Below are positions 23,548-34,886 of a stretch of DNA of 64,000 nt, piece by piece (the stretch's first letter is position 1; the number at the start of each line of letters is the position of its first letter). The DNA comes from Streptomyces sp. TSRI0107 (GTDB lineage: Bacteria > Actinomycetota > Actinomycetes > Streptomycetales > Streptomycetaceae), in contig NZ_LIVZ01000007.1 of assembly GCF_001905845.1 (NCBI RefSeq), positions 124,001 through 188,000 on the forward strand. Reading direction: 5' to 3'. The notes beneath the pieces were generated by a model. The model did no database searches, had not been told where the DNA came from, and saw only the letters and a list, made by a program, of their open reading frames with translations. Both the position numbers and the translations under genes were made by a program.

Positions 23548-24810
23548 TCAGCCGAGCCGTGCCTCAAGCTCGGCCACGATCTCGTTGACGCCGATCGAGG
23601 TCTGCTCGCCGGACTCCATGTCCTTGAGCTGGACGACGCCCTCGGCGAGGTCCCGCTCACCGGCCACGATCGCGTAGCGGGCGCCGCTGCGGTTGGCGTT
23701 CTTCATCGCTCCCTTGAGGCCCTTGCCGCCATACGAGAAGTCGGCCGCGATCCCCGCCTTGCGCAGGTCGGTGACCTTGGCGAACAGCACCCGGCGGGCC
23801 TCCTCGCCGAGCGGCACCGCGAACACGCTGGTGCCGGCCGGGATGTCGAGCTCGATGCCCTCCGCCTCCAGGGCGAGGACGGTGCGGTCGACGCCGAGGG
23901 CCCAGCCGACGGACGGCAGCGCGGGGCCGCCGATCATCTCGGACAGGCCGTCGTAGCGGCCGCCGCCGCCCACCGCGGACTGGGAGCCCAGACCGTCGTG
24001 GACGAACTCGAAGGTCGTACGGGTGTAGTAGTCCAGGCCGCGGACCAGCTTGGGGTCGTCCTCGAAGACGACACCGGCGGCCGTGATCAGCTCGCGGACC
24101 TCCTCGTGGTACGTCTTGCAGGCGTCGCAGAGGTAGTCGCGCAGCAGCGGGGCGTTCGTCAGCTGCTTCTGGACCGACTCACGCTTGTCGTCGAGGACGC
24201 GCAGCGGGTTGATCTCCGCGCGGCGCAGGGTGTCCTCGTCGAGGTCGAGACCGCGCAGGAAGTCCTGGAGCGCGGCCCGGTAGACCGGGCGGCACTCCTT
24301 GTCGCCCAGGCTGTTGAGCAGGATGCGGAAGTCGCGCAGCCCGAGCGAGCGGTACGCCTGGTCGGCCAGGATGATCAGCTCGGCGTCCAGCGCGGGGTCC
24401 TCGGCGCCGATCGCCTCGGCGCCGACCTGGGAGAAGTGCCTGTAGCGGCCCTTCTGGGGGCGCTCGTAGCGGTAGTACGAGCCGGAGTACCAGAGCTTGA
24501 CCGGGAGGTTGCCCGCCTTGTGCAGGTTGGCCTCCAGAGCCGCGCGCAGCACGGAGGCGGTGCCCTCGGGGCGCAGGGCCAGCTTGTCACCGCCCTTGGT
24601 CTCGAAGGCGTACATCTCCTTGGTGACGATGTCGGTGGACTCGCCGACACCGCGCGCGAACAGCTCGACGCTCTCGAAGCCGGGCGTCTCGATGTAGCCG
24701 TAGCCGGAGTTGCGCAGCGGGGCGGCGATCGCCTCACGCACCGCCAGGTACTTCGCGGAGTCCGGAGGGATCAGGTCGTAGGTGCCCTTGGGGGCCTGGA
24801 AGGTGCTCAC
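23548..24810 (-). CDS. hisS: Histidyl-tRNA synthetase
   Basis: This 420-residue class II synthetase has its GTG start (VSTFQAPKGTYDLIPPDS) preceded by GAGAG. Motif 2 is LRPEGTASVLRA, the histidine-specific motif is LVRGLDYYTRTTFEF, motif 3 is SVGWALGVDRTVLAL, and a C-terminal anticodon-binding domain follows (residues ~320-420). Length and motifs are normal. It follows the metallo-hydrolase gene by 13 nt and is likely co-transcribed with it. Confidence 0.97.
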   Translation of the reverse strand: MSTFQAPKGTYDLIPPDSAKYLAVREAIAAPLRNSGYGYIETPGFESVELFARGVGESTDIVTKEMYAFETKGGDKLALRPEGTASVLRAALEANLHKAGNLPVKLWYSGSYYRYERPQKGRYRHFSQVGAEAIGAEDPALDAELIILADQAYRSLGLRDFRILLNSLGDKECRPVYRAALQDFLRGLDLDEDTLRRAEINPLRVLDDKRESVQKQLTNAPLLRDYLCDACKTYHEEVRELITAAGVVFEDDPKLVRGLDYYTRTTFEFVHDGLGSQSAVGGGGRYDGLSEMIGGPALPSVGWALGVDRTVLALEAEGIELDIPAGTSVFAVPLGEEARRVLFAKVTDLRKAGIAADFSYGGKGLKGAMKNANRSGARYAIVAGERDLAEGVVQLKDMESGEQTSIGVNEIVAELEARLG

Positions 24811-24823
24811 GGAAGTCTCTCGT

Positions 24824-25531
24824 CTACATTCCTCGTCGGGGAGCCTCGACGGCTCCCTGGCCGGCGGCCACCTGCCGCAGATAGGGGTTGGTGGCGCGCT
24901 CACGGCCGATGGTCGTCTGGGGGCCGTGGCCGGACAGCACCACGGTCGAGTCCTCTAGCGGCAGGCACACGCGGGCGAGCGAGTCGAGGATCTCGGCCAT
25001 GTCACCGCCGGGCAGGTCGGTGCGTCCGATGGAGCCGGCGAACAGCAGGTCGCCCGAGAAGAGGATCGGCGGGATGTCCGCCGCCTCGGGCAGGCCGAAG
25101 GTCACCGACCCCTTGGTATGGCCGGGCGCGTGCGCGACGGTGAGCTCCAGACCGGCCAGCTCCAGCTTCGCGCCGTCGGTCAGCGTCCTGACGTCGTCCG
25201 GCTCCCCCACGGTCAGCTCGCCCATCAGCTGCGTGCCGATGGAACGGCCGAGGGCCTTCTCGGGGTCGCTCATCATGTACCGGTCCTCGGGGTGGATCCA
25301 GGCCGGTACGTCGTGCGCGCCGCACACCGGGACGACCGAGGCCACGTGGTCGAGGTGGCCGTGGGTGAGGACGACGGCGACGGGCTTGAGCCGATGCTTC
25401 TTCAGCGCCTCTTCGACTCCTGGGGCCGCTTCGTGGCCCGGGTCGATGATCACGCACTCCTCACCGGCGGCGGGGGCGACCAGATAACAGTTGGTCCCCC
25501 AGGCCCCGGCGGGGAACCCGGCAATGAGCAC
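24824..25531 (-). CDS. MBL-fold metallo-hydrolase (glyoxalase II-like)
   Basis: This 235-residue protein of the metallo-beta-lactamase fold has the metal motif LTHGHLDHVA (residues ~54-63) plus HAPGHTKGSV, ILFSGDLLFAGSIGRTDL and LSGHGPQTTIG, giving a complete binuclear site. The N-terminus GAWGTNCYLV is shared with hydroxyacylglutathione hydrolase-like proteins. Actinobacteria lack glutathione, so the natural substrate is probably another thioester or is unknown. It is coupled to hisS downstream and divergent from the cyclophilin gene. Confidence 0.88.
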   Translation of the reverse strand: MLIAGFPAGAWGTNCYLVAPAAGEECVIIDPGHEAAPGVEEALKKHRLKPVAVVLTHGHLDHVASVVPVCGAHDVPAWIHPEDRYMMSDPEKALGRSIGTQLMGELTVGEPDDVRTLTDGAKLELAGLELTVAHAPGHTKGSVTFGLPEAADIPPILFSGDLLFAGSIGRTDLPGGDMAEILDSLARVCLPLEDSTVVLSGHGPQTTIGRERATNPYLRQVAAGQGAVEAPRRGM

Positions 25532-25701
25532 GATCGTCCTTCGTTGTGTCGATACGGGCGGCTACAGCTTCCGTAAGAGCCTACCGGCGCTGCCGTTTCC
25601 TCAGCGAACCCATATACGGTACGGGGCACACGCAGGCGGTCGGCTCACCAGACGCACGCGTACCACCCGTCGACTTACGAGACGTATGAGGAGTAAACCC
25701 G

Positions 25702-26520
25702 GTGGTCAGCCAGGAGCAGCGGCGGCGTCAGCTCGCCCGGGAGAAGTTCTTGCGGCAGCAGCAGCGGCGAACCGACGCGCGGCGCAAGGCCCGCGTGCGC
25801 AACGCGGTGATCGCATCGGCTCTGGGCGTGGTCCTGGTCGGCAGCCTCGCGCTGTACACGACCGGGGTCCTCAAGGACGACGGCAAGGAGAACGCGGGCG
25901 CGGAGGTCACCCCCAGCGCGACGGCCCCGAGCACGCCGCCGGACCCGTGCGACAAGCCGGCCAAGGGCGAGGTCGAGTCGATGAGCTGGAAGAAGGAGCC
26001 GGCGATGAGCATCGACAAGTCGGCGAAGTACTCGATGAAGCTGGCGACGACCTGCGGTGACATAGACGTCGCGCTGAAGACGTCGGCGGCCCCGCACACC
26101 GTGAACTCCTTCGAGTTCCTGGCCGGCAAGGGCTACTTCGACCACACCAAGTGCCACCGGCTCACCACCAACGGCATCTACGTGCTCCAGTGCGGCGACC
26201 CGACGGGCAGCGGCAGCGGCGGTCCCGGCTACACCATTCCGGACGAGAACCTGAAGGACAAGAGCCTCAAGGACAACGTCTACCCGGCGGGCACGGTCGC
26301 GATGGCGAACACCGGGCAGAAGAACAGCGGAGGCAGCCAGTTCTTCCTGGTCTACCAGGACAGCCAGCTGCCGCCCAGCTACACGCCGTTCGGTACCGTT
26401 TCGGAGTCGGGCATGAAGGTTCTGAAGAAGATCGCCGCCGCCGGTGAGAGCACCGGCGCCGGTGACGGGGCCCCGAACGCGACGGTCGTGATCGACAAGG
26501 CGACCGTCACGAAATCCTGA
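25702..26520 (+). CDS. Membrane-anchored cyclophilin-type peptidyl-prolyl isomerase
   Basis: This 272-residue protein begins at GTG (VVSQEQRRRQLARE) with GAGGAG 10-12 nt upstream. A basic, Gln/Arg-rich cytoplasmic stretch (1-32) leads to one membrane segment (~33-53), a low-complexity linker, and a cyclophilin domain from ~100. Domain landmarks are MKLATTCGDIDVAL, YFDHTKCHRLTTNGIYVLQCGDPTGSGSGGPGYTI, GTVAMANTGQKNSGGSQFFLVYQD and GTVSESG. It should catalyse Xaa-Pro isomerisation outside the membrane to help exported proteins fold. The canonical catalytic Arg of FHR is kept as CHR. It is divergent from the metallo-hydrolase gene. Confidence 0.93.
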   Translation: MVSQEQRRRQLAREKFLRQQQRRTDARRKARVRNAVIASALGVVLVGSLALYTTGVLKDDGKENAGAEVTPSATAPSTPPDPCDKPAKGEVESMSWKKEPAMSIDKSAKYSMKLATTCGDIDVALKTSAAPHTVNSFEFLAGKGYFDHTKCHRLTTNGIYVLQCGDPTGSGSGGPGYTIPDENLKDKSLKDNVYPAGTVAMANTGQKNSGGSQFFLVYQDSQLPPSYTPFGTVSESGMKVLKKIAAAGESTGAGDGAPNATVVIDKATVTKS

Positions 26521-26602
26521 CCGCCAACTGCGAATTTCGGTCGCGCGGGATGCGGACAGGCAACCCGCCGGTCGCCTATGTTGGCCGTGACGAAACTGTG
26601 GA

Positions 26603-26638
26603 CGATGCCCGGGGGAGCTGAGGCCCCCCGCAGGCATC
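26603..26638 (+). other. GC-rich hairpin just before the DUF349 gene
   Basis: ATGCC-C-GGGGG at the left pairs with CCCCC-GCA-GGCAT at the right, ending about 16 nt before the GTG of the DUF349 gene and next to its GGAGGAGG ribosome-binding site. It could be a terminator of the cyclophilin gene or a leader structure. The sequence alone does not decide. Confidence 0.4.
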
Positions 26639-26654
26639 ATGTGGAGGAGGCGCT

Positions 26655-27884
26655 GTGAGCAGCGACCCGTGGGGCCGCGTCGACGAGACGGGGACCGTGT
26701 ACGTGCGTACGGCCGACGGCGAGCAGGTCGTCGGTTCCTGGCAGGCCGGCTCCCCTGAGGAGGCGCTGGCCTACTTCGAGCGCAAGTACGAGGGCCTGGT
26801 TGTCGAGATCGGCCTCCTCGAGAAGCGAGTGCAGACCACGGACCTGTCGGCCAAGGACGCCCAGGCCGCCATCGACCATCTGCGCGAGCAGGTCGACGCG
26901 CACCACGCCGTCGGTGACCTGGACGCCCTGCGGACCCGGCTGGACAAGCTGGTGCAGACCGTCGAGAAGCGCCGCGAGGAGCGCAAGGCGCAGCGGGCCA
27001 AGCAGTCCGACGAGGCCCGTCACGCCAAGGAAGCGCTGGTCGTGGAGGCGGAGGAGCTGGCGCAGTCCGACCAGTGGCGGGCGGCCGGCGAGCGGCTGCG
27101 GGCGCTGGTGGACACCTGGAAGGGTCTGCCGCGCCTGGACCGCAAGTCGGACGACGAGCTGTGGCACCGCTTCTCGCACGCCCGCTCGGCGTTCTCCAAG
27201 CGTCGCAAGGCGCACTTCGCGCAGCTCGACGCGCAGCGCGAGGAGGCCCGCAAGACCAAGGAGCGGCTGGTCGCCGAGGCCGAGGCGCTGTCGAACTCGA
27301 CCGACTGGGGTGCGACGTCCGCCCGCTACCGCGAGCTGATGGCGGAGTGGAAGGCCGCGGGCCGTGCCCAGCGCGAGCACGAGGACGACCTGTGGAACCG
27401 CTTCCGCGGCGCCCAGGACGTCTTCTTCGCCGCGCGCAGCTCGGTCTTCGCCGAGCGTGACGCCGAGCAGGCCGAGAACCTGAAGCTGAAGGAGGAGCTG
27501 GCCGAGGAGGCCGAGAAGATCCTCCCGGTGACGGATCTCAAGGCCGCGCGGGCCGCGTTCCGCTCGATCAACGAGCGCTGGGAGGCCATCGGCCACGTCC
27601 CGCGTGACTCCCGGCCGAAGGTCGAGGGCCGGATGCACGCGGTCGAGCGGGCCATCCAGGAGGCCGAGGAGGCCGAGTGGCGCCGGACCAACCCGGAGGC
27701 ACGCGCGCGTGCCGCGGGTCTGACCGGCCAGCTCCAGGCGGCCGTGGACAAGCTCAAGGGCCAGATCGAGCAGGCTCGCGCCCAGGGCAACAACGCCAAG
27801 GCCGAGAAGCTCGAGCGTGAGCTGGAGGGCCGGCAGGCGCTGCTGGACCAGGCGCTGAAGGGTCTGCAGGAGTTCGGCGGCTGA
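26655..27884 (+). CDS. DUF349 family coiled-coil protein
   Basis: This 409-residue, highly charged and almost wholly helical protein has repeated units such as LWHRFSHARSAFSKRRKAHFAQLDAQ and LWNRFRGAQDVFFAARSSVFAERDAE, each typical of DUF349, and an N-terminal part with YVRTADGEQVVGSWQAGSPEEALAYFERKYEG. Long coiled coils run through residues ~40-130 and ~330-400. GTG start with GGAGGAGG in front. DUF349 proteins are of uncertain function; a link to nucleic acid or ribosome processes has been suggested. Here it is convergent with rel across a strong shared terminator. Confidence 0.85.
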   Translation: MSSDPWGRVDETGTVYVRTADGEQVVGSWQAGSPEEALAYFERKYEGLVVEIGLLEKRVQTTDLSAKDAQAAIDHLREQVDAHHAVGDLDALRTRLDKLVQTVEKRREERKAQRAKQSDEARHAKEALVVEAEELAQSDQWRAAGERLRALVDTWKGLPRLDRKSDDELWHRFSHARSAFSKRRKAHFAQLDAQREEARKTKERLVAEAEALSNSTDWGATSARYRELMAEWKAAGRAQREHEDDLWNRFRGAQDVFFAARSSVFAERDAEQAENLKLKEELAEEAEKILPVTDLKAARAAFRSINERWEAIGHVPRDSRPKVEGRMHAVERAIQEAEEAEWRRTNPEARARAAGLTGQLQAAVDKLKGQIEQARAQGNNAKAEKLERELEGRQALLDQALKGLQEFGG

Positions 27885-27894
27885 GACCGCACGC

Positions 27895-27932
27895 GAGAGG
27901 GCGCCCGCACCGGAAAGTGCGGGCGCCCTCTC
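27895..27932. terminator. Bidirectional terminator between DUF349 gene and rel
   Basis: A perfect 16-bp stem (GAGAGGGCGCCCGCAC at 27895-27910 with 27917-27932) has loop CGGAAA. It sits between two convergent genes, 11 nt after one stop and 24 nt after the other. Confidence 0.8.
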
Positions 27933-27955
27933 GTATGCCCTGTGACTCGTACGCG

Positions 27956-30529
<2,574 letters not shown>

Positions 30530-30644
30530 GAGGGCTCCTCGTGCGCGATCCGGGTCCCCCGGTCAGGCTCCGGAAACCCCATGGTAGCGATCCTGGGCTC
30601 CGGGATCGCCTTCAGGCCGATGTGAAGGCCGTCTACGGGGGAAA

Positions 30645-30687
30645 CGCATGGGGCGGGCGCCGGATTCCTCCGGGCCCGCCCCATGCG
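30645..30687 (-). terminator. Terminator after apt
   Basis: A perfect 14-bp stem (CGCATGGGGCGGGC at 30645-30658 with 30674-30687) has a 15-nt loop that can extend the pairing. It is 14 nt beyond the apt stop on the minus strand and separates apt from rel. Confidence 0.7.
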
Positions 30688-30700
30688 GTGACGCGATGGC

Positions 30701-31240
30701 TCAGACGACGAGCAGCGCCTCCAGCGGAGCGCCGTCGAGAGCCGGTGCCAGGCGGCTGCGGCCGTCGAGGAAGGCCAGCTCCATCAGCACCGCGACGCCC
30801 GCGACCTGGGCGCCGGCGCGGCGGATCAGCTGGAGGGACGCCTCGGCCGTGCCGCCGGTGGCGAGCACGTCGTCGATGACCAGGACGCGGTCGTCCGCGG
30901 TCAGGTCCTCGGCGTGCACCTCGATCTCCGCCGAGCCGTACTCCAGGTCGTAGGACTGGCGCAGGGTGGCTCCGGGGAGCTTTCCGGCCTTGCGGACCGG
31001 GATGAAGCCGACGCCCGCGCGGACGGCGACCGGGGCTCCGAGGATGAAGCCGCGGGCCTCCAGGCCGACGATCTTGGTGGCGCCGGTGCGCTCCACGATC
31101 TCGGCGAGCGCGTCGGTGAGCGCGGTGAAGGCCGCGGGGTCCGCGAGGAGCGGGGTGATGTCCTTGAACATCACCCCGGGCTCCGGGTAGTCGGCGACGT
31201 CGCGGATGCGGCTGAGCAGCAGCTCCTTGATGTCGGTCAT
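30701..31240 (-). CDS. apt: Adenine phosphoribosyltransferase
   Basis: This 179-residue protein salvages adenine to AMP using PRPP. The PRPP motif VLVIDDVLATGGTAEA lies at residues ~123-138, preceded by GLEARGFILGAPVA and FIPVRKAGKLPG, which are diagnostic for APRT. ATG at 31240 overlaps the secF stop by 4 nt. The secD-secF-apt-rel order is a classic actinobacterial arrangement linking purine salvage and ppGpp turnover in position, though a terminator lies between apt and rel here. Confidence 0.97.
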   Translation of the reverse strand: MTDIKELLLSRIRDVADYPEPGVMFKDITPLLADPAAFTALTDALAEIVERTGATKIVGLEARGFILGAPVAVRAGVGFIPVRKAGKLPGATLRQSYDLEYGSAEIEVHAEDLTADDRVLVIDDVLATGGTAEASLQLIRRAGAQVAGVAVLMELAFLDGRSRLAPALDGAPLEALLVV

Positions 31241-32340
31241 CGGCGCTTCCCGGAGGGTCGGCCGCGGCCCCGGGCACGGGAGGCGGGCTCGTCGCGCGGG
31301 CCGACGACCGCGGCGGCGGCGTCGGCGTACGCCTCGTCGCCCGTCTCCCCGGTCTGCGGCTCGCCCTGGTCGCCGCCCTGCGCCCGCTTGGCCAGGACGC
31401 GCTTGCGCAGGGACTTCATCTGCGGCTCGAGCTCCTTGAGGTCGGCGACGAGCGGCGTGGCGATGAAGATCGAGGAGTACGCGCCGGCCGCGAGACCGAC
31501 GAACAGCGACAGCGAGATGTCGTTCAGCATGCCGGCGCCGAGGACACCGCCACCGATGAACAGCAGGCCCGCCACCGGCAGCAGCGCGACGACCGTGGTG
31601 TTGACCGAACGGACCAGGGTGCTGTTGATGGACCGGTTGGCGATGTCGCTGTAGGTCCAGCGGCTCTGCTTGGTGATGTCCTTCGTCTGCTCCTTGAGGC
31701 TGTCGAAGACGACGACCGTGTCGTAGAGCGAGTAACCGAGGATGGTCAGCAGACCGATCACCGTGCCCGGCGTGACCTCGAAGCCGACGAGGGCGTAGAT
31801 GCCGACCGTGATGGTGATGTCGTGGATCAGGGCGACGAACGCGGCGACGGCCATGCGCCACTCGAAGGCGATCGCCAGGTAGATCACCACGAGGACGAGG
31901 AAGATGCCGAGGCCCTGCCAGGCCTTGTTGGCGATCTGGTCACCCCAGCTGGGGCCGACCAGCTCGGCGTTGATCTTCTCGCCGTCGACCTTCATGTCCT
32001 CGGCCAGCCGGTCCTTGATCCGGTCGGACTGGTCGGTGTCGATACCGGCGACCTGGATGCGAAGGCTGCCGTTGCCGAGCTCCTGGACGATGGCGTCGTG
32101 GCCGGAGGCCTCTTCCGCGTAGTCCTCGGCCTGGGAGACGGAGACGGAGGTCTTCGGGGTGGTGAAGACGGCACCGCCCTGGAACTCGATGCCCATGTTG
32201 AGGCCGCGCACCGCCAGGCCGACGATGGCCGTGATGGTGATCAGTATCGAGATGCCGTACCAGATCTTGCGGTTGCCGACGAAGTCGTAGCTGACCTCGC
32301 CACGGTGCAGTCGGGCGCCGAGGTTGCCGAGCTTCGACAT
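31237..32340 (-). CDS. secF: Protein translocase subunit SecF
   Basis: This 367-residue RND-type membrane protein works with SecD to drive proton-coupled late steps of secretion. Six membrane segments are expected: the first at ~27-45 (WYGISILITITAIVGLAV), then the periplasmic domain with LNMGIEFQGGAVF, and a C-terminal cluster with the TVGIYALVGFEVTPGTVIGLLTILGYSLYDTVVVFD region. Its conserved Asp/Arg pair belongs to the proton path. A basic, disordered C-terminal tail ends in GRGRPSGKRR. ATG at 32340 lies one nt after the secD stop. Confidence 0.96.
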   Translation of the reverse strand: MSKLGNLGARLHRGEVSYDFVGNRKIWYGISILITITAIVGLAVRGLNMGIEFQGGAVFTTPKTSVSVSQAEDYAEEASGHDAIVQELGNGSLRIQVAGIDTDQSDRIKDRLAEDMKVDGEKINAELVGPSWGDQIANKAWQGLGIFLVLVVIYLAIAFEWRMAVAAFVALIHDITITVGIYALVGFEVTPGTVIGLLTILGYSLYDTVVVFDSLKEQTKDITKQSRWTYSDIANRSINSTLVRSVNTTVVALLPVAGLLFIGGGVLGAGMLNDISLSLFVGLAAGAYSSIFIATPLVADLKELEPQMKSLRKRVLAKRAQGGDQGEPQTGETGDEAYADAAAAVVGPRDEPASRARGRGRPSGKRR

Positions 32341-32341
32341 C

Positions 32342-34111
32342 TCACGCCTCCTTCGGGTCGACGGGGGCGGCGGGACGGCGGGTACGGCGCAGCGGCGGCC
32401 GGGCACCCAGACGCTTCGGGTCGAGGCCGGACCACGGATGTCCGCTGGCGAAGAACTTGCGGCGGGCCAGCAGCGTCAGCAGCGGCTTGGTGAAGAGGAA
32501 CACGACCACGACGTCGAGGACGGTCGTCAGACCGAGCGTGAACGCGAAGCCCTGGACCTTGCCGATGGTGACGAGGAAGAGCACCGCGGCGGCGAGGAAG
32601 GAGACGAAGTCGGAGACCAGGATGGTGCGCCGGGCGCGCGGCCAGGCCCGCTCCACCGCGGGGCGCAGCGAGCGGCCCTCGCGGATCTCGTCCCGGACCC
32701 GTTCGAAGTAGACGATGAACGAGTCCGCCGTGATGCCGATGGCGACGATGGCGCCGCAGACGGCCGGCAGGTTCAGCGCGAAGCCGATGGCCGGGCCGAG
32801 CAGGGCCATGATCACGTAGGTGAGGGCGGCGGAGACCAGCAGCGAGGCGATCGCGATGAGCGACAGACCGCGGTAGTAGACCACCAGGTAGAGCACGACG
32901 AGGGCGAGGCCGATGGCGCCCGCGATGAGACCGGCCTGCAGCTGCTCGCCGCCGAGCGCGGCGGTCACCGTGGTGACGCTGTCCTCCTTGAAGGTCAGCG
33001 GCAGGGCGCCGTACGACAGCATGTTGGCGAGGCCCTGGGCCTCCTGCTGCTGGAAGTTGCCGGAGATCTCGGCGTTGCCGCCGGTGATGGCCTGGCTGAC
33101 GTACGGGCTGGAGACGACCTCGCCGTCCAGCACGATGCCGAACTGGTTCTGCGGGTCGGCGTTCTGCGCCAGCTTGCCGGTGATGTCGGCGAACTTCTTG
33201 CGGCCGCTGTCGGTGAAGTCCATCTGGACCTTCCAGCCGGCGCCGCTCTGGGTGTCGTAGACGGCCTGGGCCTTCTTGACCTCGGTGCCGTCGACGGCGG
33301 CCGGGCCGAGCAGGTACTTGTACCAGACGCCGTTGATCTCGCCGCAGCCGACGGTGGTGTCCTCGGGCTTGAAGCCGTCACCGGCCTCGTTGCGGGCCTT
33401 CTCCGTGCTGCAGTCGAGCGCGGCGTACTTGGCCTGGGCGTCGCCGTCCTTGCCGGTGGCGGCGCTCGCCGACGGGGAGGCGTCGGCCGACGGGGAGCCG
33501 GAGGCGCTGCCGGACGGGCTGGGGCTGGCCTTCAGGGCGTCCGTGACGGCGCGGCCCTGGGTGGTGGCGGAAGCGGAAGGGGCCGTCGCGCTCTCGGACG
33601 CGCCGGCGGAGGCGGAGGCGGACGGGCTCGCCTTGTCGTCGTCGGCGGGCTTCCCGGAGGCGCTCGAGGAGGCGCTGGGCGAGGGGCTCGCGGCGGCGGC
33701 GCCCGTGGGCTCGGCGGCGAGCACGGGGCGGAAGTAGAGCTTGGCGGTGGTGCCGACCTGGTCCCGGGCCTGCTCGGAGTTGGTGCCCCTGGGGATGTTG
33801 ACGATGATGTTGCGGTTACCCTGCGTCTGGACTTCCGACTCCGAGACGCCAAGACCATTGACGCGGCGCTCCATGATGGAGACCGCGGTGTCCATGTTGG
33901 TCTTGTTGATCGCTGCCTCGTTGCCGTCCTCCGGGACGGCGCGGAGCGTGATGCTCGTGCCGCCGGCCAGGTCGATGCCGAGCCGCGGAGTGGTGTGACC
34001 GGAGACGAACATGCCGCCGGTGAGCGCCACGATGGCGATCAGGATCAGGGCCAGCGAGCGCCCCGGCTTGCTCTGGGCGCTCGCGTTCCGGCCCCTTTTA
34101 GGTGCTGCCAC
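32342..34111 (-). CDS. secD: Protein translocase subunit SecD with a Ser/Ala/Pro-rich periplasmic insert
   Basis: This 589-residue partner of SecF starts at GTG with GGGAG 9 nt upstream (VAAPKRGRNASAQSK). The first membrane helix spans residues ~19-38, then LGIDLAGGTSITL (the D1/D2 signature), MERRVNGLGVSE and the P1 domain. From about 132 to 222 there is a low-complexity insert of Ser, Ala, Pro and acidic residues that interrupts P1. The C-terminal RND membrane domain has GKVQGFAFTLGLTTVLDVVVVF and YFERVRDE. It is the first gene of the secD-secF-apt run; yajC lies upstream behind a hairpin. Confidence 0.95.
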   Translation of the reverse strand: MAAPKRGRNASAQSKPGRSLALILIAIVALTGGMFVSGHTTPRLGIDLAGGTSITLRAVPEDGNEAAINKTNMDTAVSIMERRVNGLGVSESEVQTQGNRNIIVNIPRGTNSEQARDQVGTTAKLYFRPVLAAEPTGAAAASPSPSASSSASGKPADDDKASPSASASAGASESATAPSASATTQGRAVTDALKASPSPSGSASGSPSADASPSASAATGKDGDAQAKYAALDCSTEKARNEAGDGFKPEDTTVGCGEINGVWYKYLLGPAAVDGTEVKKAQAVYDTQSGAGWKVQMDFTDSGRKKFADITGKLAQNADPQNQFGIVLDGEVVSSPYVSQAITGGNAEISGNFQQQEAQGLANMLSYGALPLTFKEDSVTTVTAALGGEQLQAGLIAGAIGLALVVLYLVVYYRGLSLIAIASLLVSAALTYVIMALLGPAIGFALNLPAVCGAIVAIGITADSFIVYFERVRDEIREGRSLRPAVERAWPRARRTILVSDFVSFLAAAVLFLVTIGKVQGFAFTLGLTTVLDVVVVFLFTKPLLTLLARRKFFASGHPWSGLDPKRLGARPPLRRTRRPAAPVDPKEA

Positions 34112-34198
34112 CTTCTCGTACTCCCTCTCGGGCCGCCACGCGCCGGGTGGGCGTGCGGGCGGCCATGACATGGTGTCGGGATCCCGCGCGGGATGCGC

Positions 34199-34241
34199 AT
34201 GTCCCGGGGCACGCGAGGGCCTCTCGCGCGCCCCGGGACAT
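34199..34241 (-). terminator. Hairpin between yajC and secD
   Basis: ATGTCCCGGGGC (34199-34210) pairs with 34230-34241, and an inner CGCGAG/CTCGCG stem continues the helix. It begins 2 nt after the yajC stop on the minus strand and may set the ratio of YajC to SecDF by partial termination. Confidence 0.65.
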
Positions 34242-34243
34242 CA

Positions 34244-34723
34244 CTACTTCGCGTCGGCGTCGCCGTCGGTCTTCTTCGGCGCCTCGTCCGCGGTGGTGTC
34301 GTCGGAGGGCTCCGCGTCCTTCTTGCCGAGGTCGACGGCCTTGTCGTCGGAGGCGGCGGCAGCGTCGGAGTCGCCGTCGGTCCCGGTGAGGGCGGAGGCG
34401 TCGTCCGGGACGAGGTCCGAGTCGGACTTCAGGTCGTGCTCGATGCCGTGGACGATGCGGTTGTACTCGTCGTCGGACAGGACGGCACCGATCGCGTTCT
34501 TGGCGAAGAGCAGCTCGACGCCCGGCCCGGCGTCGAGGAGGACCGTGTCCTCACTGACCTCCTTGACCGTCGCGTACATGCCCCCGATCGTGCGGACACC
34601 GGAACCGGGCTGCATCTGGTTCCGCATGTCGATGGCCTGCTGCTGCTTCTTCTTGGCCGACCGAGTCATCAGGATCATGGCCCCGATGAGCACGATGAAC
34701 GGGAGGAGGGTCACGAGACTCAC
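34244..34723 (-). CDS. yajC: Preprotein translocase subunit YajC
   Basis: This 159-residue protein has one N-terminal membrane helix (residues ~3-20, VTLLPFIVLIGAMILM) followed by the YajC domain: RSAKKKQQQAIDMRNQMQPGSGVRTIGGMYATVKEV. The C-terminal half is an acidic, low-complexity tail, longer than in E. coli (110 residues). It associates with SecDF. It lies 132 nt upstream of secD on the same strand. Confidence 0.94.
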   Translation of the reverse strand: MSLVTLLPFIVLIGAMILMTRSAKKKQQQAIDMRNQMQPGSGVRTIGGMYATVKEVSEDTVLLDAGPGVELLFAKNAIGAVLSDDEYNRIVHGIEHDLKSDSDLVPDDASALTGTDGDSDAAAASDDKAVDLGKKDAEPSDDTTADEAPKKTDGDADAK

Positions 34724-34886
34724 GGGTCGGTACTTCCTTCACACGACCGCGATGGTGAGCGGCCTGATGGTTGGGGGTATGTGTGCCGCCGACTAGAGCG
34801 GCATCGGCGGAGTCTAAGCGAGTCCGCGCGCATGGAACAACGCTCAGCATGGCACCGGGGTTCCTGGTCCGGCGAATCCCTCGCCG

